Shown in pieces: positions 1 through 8,487 of a stretch of 64,000 nucleotides of DNA. Within the stretch, counting starts at the first letter, position 1, and each line of letters starts with the position of its first letter. Origin of the DNA: Pseudomonas sp. (lineage in GTDB: Bacteria; Pseudomonadota; Gammaproteobacteria; Pseudomonadales; Pseudomonadaceae). The stretch lies in NCBI RefSeq assembly GCF_030698175.1, contig NZ_JAUYNT010000018.1, forward strand, positions 1-64,000. Reading direction: 5' to 3'. The notes under the pieces are model-generated. The model was not told the origin of the DNA and did no database searches. It was given only the letters and a program-made list of their open reading frames with translations. Both the position numbers and the translations under genes were made by a program.

Positions 1-116
1 AAGCCTTGTGCGCAGTGATGCGCAAGTATCTGACCGGCGTTTGGGCCTGCATCCAGCAGGGCGAGCGCTTTGATTCCAGCAAACTGTTCAGCAGCATTCA
101 CCAAGTGAAAGCTTGA
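1..116 (+). CDS. IS110-family transposase, C-terminal fragment (cut by window start)
   Basis: An open frame entering from the left edge ends at TGA 114-116 and gives about 37 residues (ALCAVMRKYLTGVWACIQQG, then ERFDSSKLFSS...). The pattern 'AVMRKYLTGVWA...G..FD..KLF' resembles the extreme C-terminus of IS110/IS1111-group DEDD transposases. The catalytic part lies outside the window, so I cannot say whether the element is intact. An IS110-type end just before a block of accessory genes makes this edge a plausible rearrangement point. Confidence 0.6.
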   Translation, partial: ALCAVMRKYLTGVWACIQQGERFDSSKLFSSIHQVKA

Positions 117-158
117 CCTCCAACAGAGTATCTACAAAAGCTGCACGCATAACTGCCT

Positions 159-536
159 TTAAACAGTTGAATGCGGCGCCCGAATCAGCCGCAGCGCGGC
201 AATCACCAAGGCAAACACGGCCAAGCTCGCGGTATAAAGCACCAGGGCCGGCAAGGCCAAAAACAAGCCAATAGCCGCCAAAACCATACCGATTCGAGCG
301 GGGGCAAAGAACCCCAGCACTGCACTCACCAGCGCCGCCCAGGCCAACAGCCGCCAATGAATCATCAGTCCCAAGCCGCTGCGCAGCTGACATTCCCAGC
401 GGCCGGCGGCCTCTGCGGCCTCAGCGCAAATCCCCACCCACTGGCTGTCTTCCATAAAGGCAAAGCGCAAGCCATAACAGGCCGCCAGCCAAAGTGACAA
501 CAGCAGCAATAAAAATAATGGCAAACGGCGTGACAT
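159..536 (-). CDS. Small hypothetical membrane protein (125 aa)
   Basis: A 125-residue protein with a very hydrophobic N-terminus (residues 5-22, rich in Leu, with a Cys at 20) that could be a signal anchor or a lipoprotein signal. It has two further hydrophobic stretches (about 62-80 and 84-115). The region between holds two Cys residues (about 37 and 49) that could be periplasmic. It resembles short uncharacterised Pseudomonas inner-membrane proteins but I do not recognise a named family. It is transcribed away from the hydrolase gene at 942 and has no operon partner in the window. Function unknown. Confidence 0.6.
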   Translation of the reverse strand: MSRRLPLFLLLLLSLWLAACYGLRFAFMEDSQWVGICAEAAEAAGRWECQLRSGLGLMIHWRLLAWAALVSAVLGFFAPARIGMVLAAIGLFLALPALVLYTASLAVFALVIAALRLIRAPHSTV

Positions 537-649
537 AGGACTCTCCAGTAGGCAAAAACGCCGGCCAGCATAACCGCCAACCGTGTCGATGCAAGTAAAT
601 GCGCCAGTAAAGCCTGCAGGCCCCGCATGGAGCTGCTATAACGTCGAAA

Positions 650-870
650 AATATACCCAGCTTGCCAGGCGGTGTGAAAACGTAGCGAGCGAAGGTTAGG
701 CAAGGCAAAAACAGGCGAGGACGCGGAGTTTACGAGTTGTAAATGAGCAGTACTCGCTGCGCTCGCCCTCCGGGCCGCACTGAAGTGCGTTCAGCGGGCA
801 AGCCGCTGTCCGAGCCTGTTTTTAACGCCGCATAACCGAGCGCAGTAGTTTTCACACTGCCTGTAGCGGC
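650..870. repeat. Imperfect inverted-repeat element, copy 1 of the 'GTAGCGAGCG/CGCAGTAGTTTT' family
   Basis: In the 405-base gap 537-941. The left end (GTGTGAAAACGTAGCGAGCG, from about 672) and the right end (CGAGCGCAGTAGTTTTCACA, to about 858) are imperfect inverted repeats. They enclose further palindromes such as CTCGCCCTCCGGGC and GCACTGAAGTGC. The same ends recur at 19225-19364, 19815-20011 and partly at 31740-31784. No ORF of note lies inside. It looks like a MITE or a structured extragenic repeat. The remainder of the gap (537-650 and 871-941) should contain the promoters of the two divergent genes, but I see no clear site. Confidence 0.75.
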
Positions 871-941
871 CCGTTTTGTGCTTGTGTCGGCGCTAGGCGA
901 TGTGAATACTTAGCCACCTCTACCTCTAATGAGATTGCCCC

Positions 942-2237
942 ATGCTCCGGCCTCTAAGCCTTGCCGCGCTGCTCGCGGGCCTATCCCTGACTTTGTCAGT
1001 GCAGGCCGCCAGCATCGATGCCGCCAGTTACGGTTACCCCATCACCAATGCCTTCGAAGCGACCATTGCCGGCACCCCGCCGGAGCTACGCCCCGCGGTT
1101 GCCAACGACGAAGATATCGACCAAGCCGACTACCGGCTCAACCTGCAAGCGGCGCGGGCCGAAAAGATGCCCGATATCTTTTGGAACGTCGAAACCCTGC
1201 CTTACCGACTGGCCAAGCAAGAGGGGCCGGCACCGCTGATTTTTATCATTGCCGGCACCGGCGCACAGTTCTCCAGCGGCAAGCCTGAGTTCCTCAAAAA
1301 ACTCTTCTACGCCGCCGGTTACCATGTGGTGCAACTGTCCTCACCGACCAGTTATGACTTCATCACCGCGGCCTCCCGACGTGCCACACCGGGCATTTCC
1401 AGCGATGACGCAGAAGATCTGTACCGGGTGATGGAAGCCATCAAGGCCGCACACAGCGACCTACAAGTCACCAGTTACAACCTGACCGGCTATAGCCTGG
1501 GCGCGCTGAATGCGGCGTTTGTCAGCCAGATCGACGACAGCAAGCACAGCTTCAATTTCAAGCGGGTGCTGATGCTTAATCCGCCCGTGGACCTGCTGAC
1601 CTCGGTCGGCAACCTGGATCGCTTGTCGAGGGTGCAGTTGGACCTGCATGGCAAGCCGCCGTCGTTTGACATGCTGTTTGATCGACTCGCCCATTACTTC
1701 AAGGAAAAAGGCCGGATCGAAGTCGATGAAGCGCTGATCTTCGACTTTCAAAACTCCAAGGAGCGCCTGAGCAGCCCGGCGATGGCCTCACTGGTCGGCA
1801 GCGCCTTTCGCTTCTCGGTCGCCGACATCGTCTACACCTCAGACCTGATCAATAAACGCGGCCTGATTACCCCGGCAGACATGCAGATCGACTACAGCAC
1901 TGAGCTGGTGCCCTTCTTCAAGAAGGCCGCCGCCTGTAATTTCCGCTGCTATGCCGAGCAACATTTACTGCCGCTCTGGCAACAACGCAATAACGGCGGC
2001 ACGCTGGCGCAGCTGGATAAAGAGGTCAGTCTCTATGCGCTGGAAAACTATCTGAAAACCAGCGCAAAAATCTCAGTAATGACCAACGCCGATGACCTGA
2101 TCCTCGGCCCTGGCGACCTTAGCTTTTTACGCCGTACCTTCGGCGAGCGGCTGACCATCTACCCACTGGGCGGCCATTGCGGCAACCTCGATTACCGCGT
2201 CAATACCGACGCCATGCTGGAGTTCTTCCGTGGCTAA
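942..2237 (+). CDS. Secreted alpha/beta-hydrolase, paired with MlaA-like protein
   Basis: A 431-residue protein with a signal peptide (residues 1-22, ending LSVQA). The hydrolase core has an oxyanion-type strand (LIFIIAGTGA, about 99-108) and the nucleophile elbow GYSLGA with Ser185. An Asp in NADDLILGP and a His in LGGHCGNLDY near the C-terminus can complete the triad. It is probably a periplasmic or exported esterase/lipase; the substrate is unknown. Its stop overlaps the GTG start of the MlaA-family gene by 8 bases, so the two are co-translated. This suggests a joint role in outer-membrane lipid handling (inference). Family assignment is firm, substrate is not. Confidence 0.8.
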   Translation: MLRPLSLAALLAGLSLTLSVQAASIDAASYGYPITNAFEATIAGTPPELRPAVANDEDIDQADYRLNLQAARAEKMPDIFWNVETLPYRLAKQEGPAPLIFIIAGTGAQFSSGKPEFLKKLFYAAGYHVVQLSSPTSYDFITAASRRATPGISSDDAEDLYRVMEAIKAAHSDLQVTSYNLTGYSLGALNAAFVSQIDDSKHSFNFKRVLMLNPPVDLLTSVGNLDRLSRVQLDLHGKPPSFDMLFDRLAHYFKEKGRIEVDEALIFDFQNSKERLSSPAMASLVGSAFRFSVADIVYTSDLINKRGLITPADMQIDYSTELVPFFKKAAACNFRCYAEQHLLPLWQQRNNGGTLAQLDKEVSLYALENYLKTSAKISVMTNADDLILGPGDLSFLRRTFGERLTIYPLGGHCGNLDYRVNTDAMLEFFRG

Positions 2238-3003
2238 GCATTTTTTCCTGAGCGCCCTGCTGCTGGGCAGCAGCTTGGCTAACGCCGCCCAAACCAGCGC
2301 ACAAGCAAACGACGATGAAGGCTTTACCGCGCCCCTGCAAAGCCTGACGTTTATCCCAGGCTTGGATAACTTTGTCGCTGCCTCGGGCTCGGCCATGGAT
2401 GTCTATGACCCATTGGAAACCTGGAACCGCGGGGTTTACCAGTTTAACTACCGCCTCGATCAGTGGGTCATGCTGCCAACCGTGCGTGGCTATACCTATG
2501 TCACACCTAAGTTTGTGCGCACCGGGGTAAGCAACTTCTTCAGCAACCTGGGCGATCTACCCAGCCTGGGCAACAGCCTGCTGCAATTTAAAGGTGAGCG
2601 CGCCATGCGCACCACCGCCCGGCTGATGTTCAACACCATTTTTGGGGTTGCCGGCATCTGGGACCCAGCCACCGCCATGGGCCTGCCAAAAGAGCGCGAA
2701 GATTTCGGCCAAACCCTCGGTTACTACGGCGTGCCTGCCGGTGCCTACCTGGTGCTGCCAGTGTACGGGCCGTCAAGCGTGCGAGACACCAGCGGGCTGG
2801 TGGTCGACACGCTAGGCGAGCAAAGCGCGAACTTCCTCAATGTCGCCGAAGAGAGCAAGCGACATTTGGAAATCAGCCTGCTGCGCGCCATCGACACGCG
2901 CTACACGACGCCCTACCAATATGGCCAGCTGAACACCCCGTTTGAATACTCACGGGTGCGCTACCTCTACACCGAAGTGCGCAAGCTACAGATCGCCGAG
3001 TAA
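2230..3003 (+). CDS. MlaA (VacJ)-family outer-membrane lipid-asymmetry protein, no lipobox
   Basis: A 257-residue protein with the MlaA signature region (DVYDPLETWNRGVYQFNYRL, about 57-76, and the 'NFFSNLGD' and 'GRKREDFGQTLG.YGV..G.YLVLP..GPSS.RD' type motifs). The family removes phospholipid from the outer leaflet of the outer membrane and passes it to the Mla system. The GTG start overlaps the upstream hydrolase stop. Its N-terminus is a normal signal sequence (MAKHFFLSALLLGSSLANAA) without the lipobox Cys that canonical MlaA lipoproteins carry. It may therefore be a non-lipidated paralogue rather than the housekeeping vacJ. A hairpin terminator follows. Confidence 0.85.
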   Translation: MAKHFFLSALLLGSSLANAAQTSAQANDDEGFTAPLQSLTFIPGLDNFVAASGSAMDVYDPLETWNRGVYQFNYRLDQWVMLPTVRGYTYVTPKFVRTGVSNFFSNLGDLPSLGNSLLQFKGERAMRTTARLMFNTIFGVAGIWDPATAMGLPKEREDFGQTLGYYGVPAGAYLVLPVYGPSSVRDTSGLVVDTLGEQSANFLNVAEESKRHLEISLLRAIDTRYTTPYQYGQLNTPFEYSRVRYLYTEVRKLQIAE

Positions 3004-3015
3004 TCCCCCGCCAAT

Positions 3016-3047
3016 AAAAACGCCGGCCTGATTAGGCTGGCGTTTTT
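3016..3047. terminator. Rho-independent terminator, probably bidirectional
   Basis: The hairpin AAAAACGCC...GGCGTTTTT (arms 3016-3024 and 3039-3047, with extra GC pairing inside) lies 13 bases after the MlaA-like stop. It has T and A runs on both sides, so it can also serve the patatin gene, which ends at 3079 on the other strand. Confidence 0.85.
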
Positions 3048-3078
3048 GTGTCCATCACTCACTGCATTCAACCCCACG

Positions 3079-4278
3079 CTACTCGCTGACCACCAGCGGT
3101 GCGGGAGCCAGACTCTCGAGCCCGAGGAAATTCATCAACGCAGTTTTTTGTGCCATCGCATCCTGATACCCCAACTCAATCAGCTCGCTGCAATAGCCCG
3201 ACTCAAACAACAAATAACTCAGCACCCCTGCACCACTGGCCTTGGTCGCCCCCGGTCCGCGCAAAAATATCCGTAGCGACTTAGGTAATTCATGCCGGTG
3301 CCGCGCCGCGATTTGATCCAATGGCTGGCTCGGTGCGATCACCAATACCTCGACCGGTTTCAAACCCAACCCACGCGGATGCAAACCCGAGGGGACCAAG
3401 CGACTCATGTGATTGAGCCGTTCCAGCAATTCGATGTCGCCTTCCAAGCTGTCAATAAAGGTGCTGTTCAGAATATGCCCGCTGATTTGCGCCAAACTCG
3501 GTGAGCGCGCGATTTTACTGCGCACCACCTCCGGCTGCGGCGCGCCAGACTGCGGATTACCGCTCACCCCCACCACCAACACCCGGGTGGCGCCCAAATG
3601 CAACACTGGGCTGATGGGGGCCAATTGGCGCACCGCGCCGTCACCAAAATATTCACGATTGACTTTAACCGGCGGAAAAATCAACGGAATGGCCGTACTG
3701 GCCATTAAGTGCTCGAGATTTAAGCGCGTCGGCACCCCAACCCGGCGGTGGCGAAACCAAGGATCGATGGTGGCGCGGCCCTGATAAAAACTCACTGACT
3801 GCCCGCTTTCATAGCCAAACGCCGAGACGGCCACCGCCCGCAATTTGCGCCGGGCCACGGCGGCATGAATGCCGGTAAAATCCAGCTCGCGGCCCAGCAA
3901 CTCACGCAGCGGTGAGTTATCCAGCAGCGCCGCCGGTGCATCGCCGCCCAGACCAAATAGACTGTGGCCGATAAACCGCCCCGCCTGGCGCAGCACCCCT
4001 GGCCAGTCCGTGCGATACACCTGATGGCAATGAAAACCTTGCCAAACGGCGGTTAAGCGCCGCACGGCTTCGCTAAAATGCAAGGCCCCACAGGCCAAAC
4101 CCACCGCATTGATAGCGCCCGCCGAGGTACCCACTATCACCGGAAAGGGATTGCTGGCCGGATCGGGGAGCAAGTCGGCAATCGCCGCCAACACCCCCAC
4201 TTGATAGGCCGCACGGGCGCCGCCACCGGAAAGAATCAAACCGGTGACCGGCGCTTTGGGGGTAACGGCTTGATTCAT
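3079..4278 (-). CDS. Patatin-like phospholipase
   Basis: A 399-residue cytoplasmic patatin-domain protein. It has the oxyanion loop SGGGARAAYQVGVL (residues 17-30), the nucleophile elbow GTSAG with Ser52, and the Asp of the Ser-Asp dyad in FGDGAVRQ (around 210). No signal peptide and no beta-barrel domain are present, so this is not the secreted PlpD type. A C-terminal extension of about 150 residues (VLSYLLFESGYCSELIELGY region) is typical of the Pseudomonas cytosolic patatins. Likely an acyl hydrolase on phospholipids or lysophospholipids; substrate not determinable. It converges with the MlaA-like gene. Confidence 0.85.
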   Translation of the reverse strand: MNQAVTPKAPVTGLILSGGGARAAYQVGVLAAIADLLPDPASNPFPVIVGTSAGAINAVGLACGALHFSEAVRRLTAVWQGFHCHQVYRTDWPGVLRQAGRFIGHSLFGLGGDAPAALLDNSPLRELLGRELDFTGIHAAVARRKLRAVAVSAFGYESGQSVSFYQGRATIDPWFRHRRVGVPTRLNLEHLMASTAIPLIFPPVKVNREYFGDGAVRQLAPISPVLHLGATRVLVVGVSGNPQSGAPQPEVVRSKIARSPSLAQISGHILNSTFIDSLEGDIELLERLNHMSRLVPSGLHPRGLGLKPVEVLVIAPSQPLDQIAARHRHELPKSLRIFLRGPGATKASGAGVLSYLLFESGYCSELIELGYQDAMAQKTALMNFLGLESLAPAPLVVSE

Positions 4279-4361
4279 GAATGACTCTCAGGGCTTTTTG
4301 CTCAGTATAGAAGCCGTCCATCGCCGCGCGCTTGGATAACTGCGAAGCACCGCTATTGCGT

Positions 4362-5297
4362 CTAACGACGGCGTTTTTTATAGAGTTTCGGCTCGCCAAA
4401 CGGGCGGGTTTTAAAGCGTCGATGGGCCCACAAGTACTGCTCAGGGCACGCACGCACGGCCTGCTCGATCCACTGATTAATCCGCAGGCAATCAGCCTCT
4501 TCACTGACACCCGGAAAATCCTGCAAGGGCGGATGAATCACCAGCTTGTAGCCCGAACCATCGGCCAGACGCTGCTGGGTAAAGGGCACCACCCGCGCCT
4601 TGCCCAACCGAGCAAACTTACTGGTGGCCGTGACCGTGGCGGCATTCACCCCAAACAGCGGCAAGAAAATGCTTTGCTTGCGGCCATAGTCTTGGTCTGG
4701 CGCATACCAAATCGCCCGCCCGGCCCGCAGCACCTTCAGCATCGAGCGCACATCTTCGCGCTCGATGGCCGTGGCATCCAGATTCTGTCGCTCCCGTCCG
4801 CTGCGCTGGACAAAATCGAACAGCGGATTCTTATGCTGGCGGTACATGCCATCAATGGTGTGCAACTGCCCCAACAAATTAGCGCCAATCTCCAGGGTAG
4901 TGAAATGCAGCGCCATCAAAATCACCCCCTGCCCCTCGGCGGCGGCTTGCTGTAAATGCTCCAGGCCTTCAACCGTGCCGAGCCTGCGCAAGCGCGGCTT
5001 GTACCACCACCAACTCATGGCCATCTCAAAGAACGCGATGCCCATCGAGGCAAAGTTCTCGCGCACCAGGCGCTGCTGCTCCTGCTTGGACAACTGCGGG
5101 AAGCACAACTGCAGGTTGCGTTCCACGACCTGCCGGCGCGCCCGCGCAAAGCGATACATTAGCGCCCCCAACAACCGACCCAGCGCCAACAGCCAGGCAT
5201 AAGGCAATTGCACCAACAACCATAACAACGCCAAACCCAGCCACAGCGGCCAAAAACGCGGATGCAGCAAAGCTCGACTAAAACGAGAGCGTTCCAT
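4362..5297 (-). CDS. lpxL: Lipid A biosynthesis lauroyl/secondary acyltransferase (LpxL/HtrB)
   Basis: A 311-residue acyltransferase of the lysophospholipid acyltransferase superfamily. It has an N-terminal membrane anchor (WPLWLGLALLWLLVQLP), the catalytic HX4E motif (HFTTLE, about 130-135) and the substrate motif around YRQHKNPLFD. It transfers a secondary acyl chain to Kdo-lipid A or lipid IVA at the inner membrane. I start it at the ATG of MERSRFSRALLHPRF rather than an ATG 11 codons upstream, because the family normally begins there. It is divergent from minC, the arrangement I know from P. aeruginosa. Pseudomonads carry several HtrB paralogues, so the exact acyl position is uncertain. 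Confidence 0.85.
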   Translation of the reverse strand: MERSRFSRALLHPRFWPLWLGLALLWLLVQLPYAWLLALGRLLGALMYRFARARRQVVERNLQLCFPQLSKQEQQRLVRENFASMGIAFFEMAMSWWWYKPRLRRLGTVEGLEHLQQAAAEGQGVILMALHFTTLEIGANLLGQLHTIDGMYRQHKNPLFDFVQRSGRERQNLDATAIEREDVRSMLKVLRAGRAIWYAPDQDYGRKQSIFLPLFGVNAATVTATSKFARLGKARVVPFTQQRLADGSGYKLVIHPPLQDFPGVSEEADCLRINQWIEQAVRACPEQYLWAHRRFKTRPFGEPKLYKKRRR

Positions 5298-5391
5298 GAA
5301 AAAACCCAAGCCCACAACAAAGTCGCGCATTCTACCTCGGCTTGCGGCTTGCCGACGTTATCGCTATAAGTCCTCGCCTATTTAGTTAGAC

Positions 5392-5631
5392 TAGGGTCTG
5401 TTCCCGTTTCACTCGCGGCCGCGCCGGAGCCTGTTTTTGCGCGAGGCAAGGCACGAGGAGCGCGATTTGGTTGTTCCAAATGAGCGACGAGAAACGCCGC
5501 CTCGCGCGGGAAATGGCCCCCGCTGTTGTTGCAGGACTTGGCAAGGGAATAACCATTGCCTGCGTCCTGCGCCTAACCGGGGGTCATTTCTCGCGGCAAC
5601 GCGGCTCGCGATGAAACGGGAGCAGACCCTA
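5392..5631. mobile_element. 240-bp MITE-like element with 19-bp terminal inverted repeats
   Basis: The ends TAGGGTCTGTTCCCGTTTC (5392-5410) and its inverse complement (5613-5631, one mismatch) bracket 240 bases. Inner imperfect palindromes are present (GCGCGAGGC... against GCCTCGCGC). No transposase ORF is present, so it would be non-autonomous. It fills most of the 366-base gap between the divergent lpxL and minC starts and ends about 30 bases upstream of minC, where it could displace or supply promoter sequence. Confidence 0.75.
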
Positions 5632-5663
5632 ATTAGCAGCCCTTCAGCCTTTCTGTGCAGACC

Positions 5664-6392
5664 ATGAGCCAAGCCGACCTCCTCGATCAAGACCCCGTAT
5701 TTCAGCTCAAAGGCAGCATGCTGGCCATTACCGTGCTGGAGCTGACCCATAACGACCTTGAGCGCCTCGACCGTCAATTGGCCAGCAAGGTCAGCCAGGC
5801 GCCGAATTTTTTCAGTAATACGCCACTGGTGCTGGCACTCGACAAGCTGCCCGACGGCGAAGGCGATCTCGATCTCAGCGAGTTGATGACCATCTGTCGC
5901 CAACATGGCCTGAGCACCCTGGCCATCCGCGCCAGCCGCGCCGAAGACATCGCCGCCGCGCAAGCCATAGCCCTGCCCGTGCTGCCGCCCTCCGGCGCCC
6001 GCGAACGGCCGATTGAACTGGCTGGCGCAAAAGAGCCAGAGAAGCCACCTGAGCCACAATTGCAGCCGAGCAAAATCATCACCACGCCGATTCGCGGCGG
6101 CCAACAGGTGTATGCCCAGGGTGGCGATCTGATTGTGCTGGCCCCCGTCAGCGCCGGGGCCGAGCTGCTAGCCGACGGCAATATCCATGTCTACGGCCCG
6201 ATGCGCGGCCGCGCCTTGGCCGGCATCAAAGGCGACCGCAGCGCACGGATTTTCTGCCAGCAACTTGGCGCCGAATTATTGTCGATTGCCGGCCACTATA
6301 AAGTCGCCGAAGACCTGCGTCGCGACCCACTTTGGAGTGAGCCGGTACAGGTCAGCCTGTCGGGTGACGTGTTGAACATCACCCGCCTTTAA
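5664..6392 (+). CDS. minC: Septum site-determining protein MinC
   Basis: A 242-residue FtsZ assembly inhibitor that acts at the cell poles with MinD to keep division at midcell. The N-terminal FtsZ-inhibiting domain (about 1-105) is followed by a Pro/Glu-rich linker and the C-terminal beta-helix with the glycine-rich MinD-binding face ([17 protein letters not shown], then [12 protein letters not shown]). I start it at [17 protein letters not shown]. An in-frame ATG three codons earlier exists but is not the conserved start. It is the first gene of minCDE; the 143-base gap to minD is longer than usual for one operon. Confidence 0.93.
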   Translation: MSQADLLDQDPVFQLKGSMLAITVLELTHNDLERLDRQLASKVSQAPNFFSNTPLVLALDKLPDGEGDLDLSELMTICRQHGLSTLAIRASRAEDIAAAQAIALPVLPPSGARERPIELAGAKEPEKPPEPQLQPSKIITTPIRGGQQVYAQGGDLIVLAPVSAGAELLADGNIHVYGPMRGRALAGIKGDRSARIFCQQLGAELLSIAGHYKVAEDLRRDPLWSEPVQVSLSGDVLNITRL

Positions 6393-6423
6393 CGGATACT
6401 GCGGCCAATTTTAGAGCCGTATA

Positions 6424-6447
6424 AAAAACGTTATTCACAGCGTTTTT
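6424..6447 (+). terminator. Weak terminator-like hairpin between minC and minD
   Basis: AAAAACG (6424-6430) and CGTTTTT (6441-6447) form a short A/T-rich stem with a T5 end in the 143-base minC-minD gap. It could attenuate transcription and leave minDE to be raised from its own promoter. The stem has only two GC pairs, so the call is tentative. Confidence 0.35.
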
Positions 6448-6535
6448 AAGCGGTTTTCCAGGGACACACGGCAACCACCAAGCCACATTCTGGCTGGCAA
6501 CGTTACCGTTCAATCGACATTTGGGGTGAAGTACC

Positions 6536-7351
6536 TTGGCCAAGATCATCGTAGTTACATCCGGCAAGGGTGGCGTGGGCAAAACCACCACCAGCGCCGC
6601 CATCGGTACCGGTTTGGCCCTGCGCGGGCACAAAACCGTCATCGTCGACTTCGACGTTGGCCTGCGTAACCTCGACCTGATCATGGGTTGCGAGCGCCGC
6701 GTGGTGTATGACTTCGTCAACGTTATCAACGGCGAAGCCACACTGACCCAAGCGCTGATCAAAGATAAGCGTCTGGAAAACCTGTTCGTGCTGGCTGCCA
6801 GCCAGACCCGCGACAAAGACGCGCTGACCAAAGAAGGCGTCGGCAAGGTCATCGACGAACTGTCGAAAAATTTCGAATTCGTCATTTGCGACTCACCAGC
6901 CGGCATCGAAACCGGTGCCCACCTGGCCATGTACTTCGCCGACGAGGCGATAGTAGTGACCAACCCGGAAGTCTCCTCGGTACGCGACTCGGACCGCATG
7001 CTTGGCCTGCTGGCGAGCAAATCGCGGCGCGCCGAGCAAGGCGACACCCCGATCAAAGAGCACCTGCTACTGACCCGCTATAACCCTGAGCGCGTGCTTA
7101 AAGGCGAGATGCTTGGCGTCGAAGACGTGGAAGAAATTCTCGCCATTCGTTTGCTCGGCGTAATCCCCGAGTCGCAGGCCGTACTCAAAGCCTCCAACCA
7201 AGGCGTACCGGTGATTCTCGACGACCAAAGCGACGCGGGCCAGGCCTACGGCGATGCCGTCGACCGCCTGCTCGGCAAGGAAGTGACCCATCGCTTCGTC
7301 GATGTGCAGAAGAAAGGACTCATGCAACGCTTGTTTGGAGTTCGTGAATGA
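6536..7351 (+). CDS. minD: Septum site-determining protein MinD (TTG start)
   Basis: A 271-residue membrane-associated ATPase that recruits MinC and oscillates under MinE control. It has the deviant Walker [10 protein letters not shown] (residues 11-19), the switch-I aspartate region ([10 protein letters not shown]) and the switch II/Walker B region (ICDSPAGIE). The C-terminal amphipathic membrane-targeting helix is [13 protein letters not shown]. The conserved N-terminus [11 protein letters not shown] requires the TTG at 6536; no nearby ATG fits. The stop overlaps the minE start by 4 bases. Confidence 0.96.
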   Translation: MAKIIVVTSGKGGVGKTTTSAAIGTGLALRGHKTVIVDFDVGLRNLDLIMGCERRVVYDFVNVINGEATLTQALIKDKRLENLFVLAASQTRDKDALTKEGVGKVIDELSKNFEFVICDSPAGIETGAHLAMYFADEAIVVTNPEVSSVRDSDRMLGLLASKSRRAEQGDTPIKEHLLLTRYNPERVLKGEMLGVEDVEEILAIRLLGVIPESQAVLKASNQGVPVILDDQSDAGQAYGDAVDRLLGKEVTHRFVDVQKKGLMQRLFGVRE

Positions 7352-7605
7352 ATATTTTTGACTTCTTTCGCGAACGCAAGCCGAAGGAAACCACCGCCTC
7401 GCTGGCCAAAGAGCGCTTGTCGATCATCGTTGCCCACGAACGCGGCCAACGCAGCCAGCCGGATTACCTGCCAGCCCTGCAAAAAGAACTGGTTGAGGTG
7501 ATCCGCAAATACGTCAACATCGATCAGGACCAGGTTCAGGTCGCCCTGGAAAACCAAGGCAGCTGCTCGATTCTTGAGCTGAACATCACCCTGCCTGATC
7601 GCTAA
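7348..7605 (+). CDS. minE: Cell division topological specificity factor MinE
   Basis: An 85-residue protein. The N-terminal membrane-targeting segment ([11 protein letters not shown]) and the MinD-activating region (about 12-35, [16 protein letters not shown]) are followed by the dimerising topological domain (about 40-82). It stimulates MinD ATPase to drive the pole-to-pole oscillation. The start overlaps the minD stop (ATGA), and a strong hairpin terminator follows. Confidence 0.96.
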   Translation: MNIFDFFRERKPKETTASLAKERLSIIVAHERGQRSQPDYLPALQKELVEVIRKYVNIDQDQVQVALENQGSCSILELNITLPDR

Positions 7606-7628
7606 GAACAGCCTTTGCAGTGATGCCT

Positions 7629-7665
7629 GAACAAAATGGCGGCCTTGATGGCCGCCATTTTGTTC
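7629..7665 (+). terminator. Rho-independent terminator of minCDE
   Basis: GAACAAAATGGCGGCC (7629-7644) and its perfect complement (7650-7665) form a 16-bp stem with a 5-base loop, ending in TTTTGTTC, 24 bases after minE. Confidence 0.9.
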
Positions 7666-7683
7666 CAGCCTCATACACCACCT

Positions 7684-7748
7684 GTAGGAGCGGATTTATC
7701 CGCGAAGCTTTTACAGGCCAAGAGCATCGCGGATAAATCCGCTCCTAC
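7684..7748. repeat. Pair of inverted Pseudomonas REP palindromes
   Basis: Two perfect inverse copies of the 22-base REP unit (GTAGGAGCGGATTTATCC followed by GCGA) lie at 7684-7705 and 7727-7748, separated by 21 bases. This is the head-to-head BIME-like arrangement, mobilised by RAYT proteins in pseudomonads. No RAYT gene is in the window. Further copies are at 16962-16983 and 17027-17048. Confidence 0.93.
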
Positions 7749-7768
7749 CAAAGCCAGCCCAAACGCCC

Positions 7769-8404
7769 ATGCCGCTCACCCAGATTGAAATTCTCCACCA
7801 GGACGCCGCCCTGCTGGTCATCAATAAACCAACCTTATTGCTCTCAGTGCCCGGCCGCGCCGATGACAATAAAGATTGCCTAGTGACGCGCCTGCAAGAA
7901 AACGGCTATCCCGAGGCACGCATCGTTCATCGACTGGATTGGGAAACCTCCGGCGTTATAGTCCTGGCCCGCGACCCCGACAGCCATCGCGAGTTGTCGC
8001 GCCAATTTCACGACCGCGAAACCGAAAAAGCCTACACCGCCTTGTGCTGGGGCGAACCTGCCCAAGACAGCGGCAGCATTGACCTGCCCCTGCGCTACGA
8101 CCCGCCGACCAAACCACGGCATGTGGTCGATTATGAGTTCGGCAAACACGCCCTGACCCACTGGCAAGTGCTGGAGCGCTGCGGCCATTACAGCCGCGTC
8201 GAACTCACGCCCATCACCGGCCGCTCGCACCAACTGCGCGTACACATGCTCTCCATCGGCCACCCACTGCTGGGCGACGGCCTCTACGCTCACCCCGAAG
8301 CCCTGGCAGCCTACCCGCGCCTGTGCCTACACGCCCGCATGCTCAGTCTGACCCACCCCACAACGGGCGAACGACTGCGCCTCGAGTGTCCGGCACCGTT
8401 TTAG
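7769..8404 (+). CDS. rluA: RluA-family pseudouridine synthase
   Basis: A 211-residue RNA pseudouridine synthase with the family motif [17 protein letters not shown] (about 51-67), whose Asp is catalytic, and a C-terminal [10 protein letters not shown] motif. It has no N-terminal S4 domain, which fits RluA (23S rRNA position 746 and tRNA position 32) rather than RluC/RluD. The gene follows minCDE, as I recall for rluA in P. aeruginosa. The symbol rests on size and context. Confidence 0.85.
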   Translation: MPLTQIEILHQDAALLVINKPTLLLSVPGRADDNKDCLVTRLQENGYPEARIVHRLDWETSGVIVLARDPDSHRELSRQFHDRETEKAYTALCWGEPAQDSGSIDLPLRYDPPTKPRHVVDYEFGKHALTHWQVLERCGHYSRVELTPITGRSHQLRVHMLSIGHPLLGDGLYAHPEALAAYPRLCLHARMLSLTHPTTGERLRLECPAPF

Positions 8405-8487
8405 CTAGCGGAAGTGGAGAATGGGGAGTGGGGAGTGGGAAGTACAGCGATGCGGTAAACTGCGGGCATAACAGCCCGGAGTCTCGT

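Noticed and set aside
8409..8441. Short G-rich GGAGTGG repeats as a G-quadruplex regulator of apeB
   Set aside because: Only a few imperfect units; no conserved placement can be judged from one sequence.
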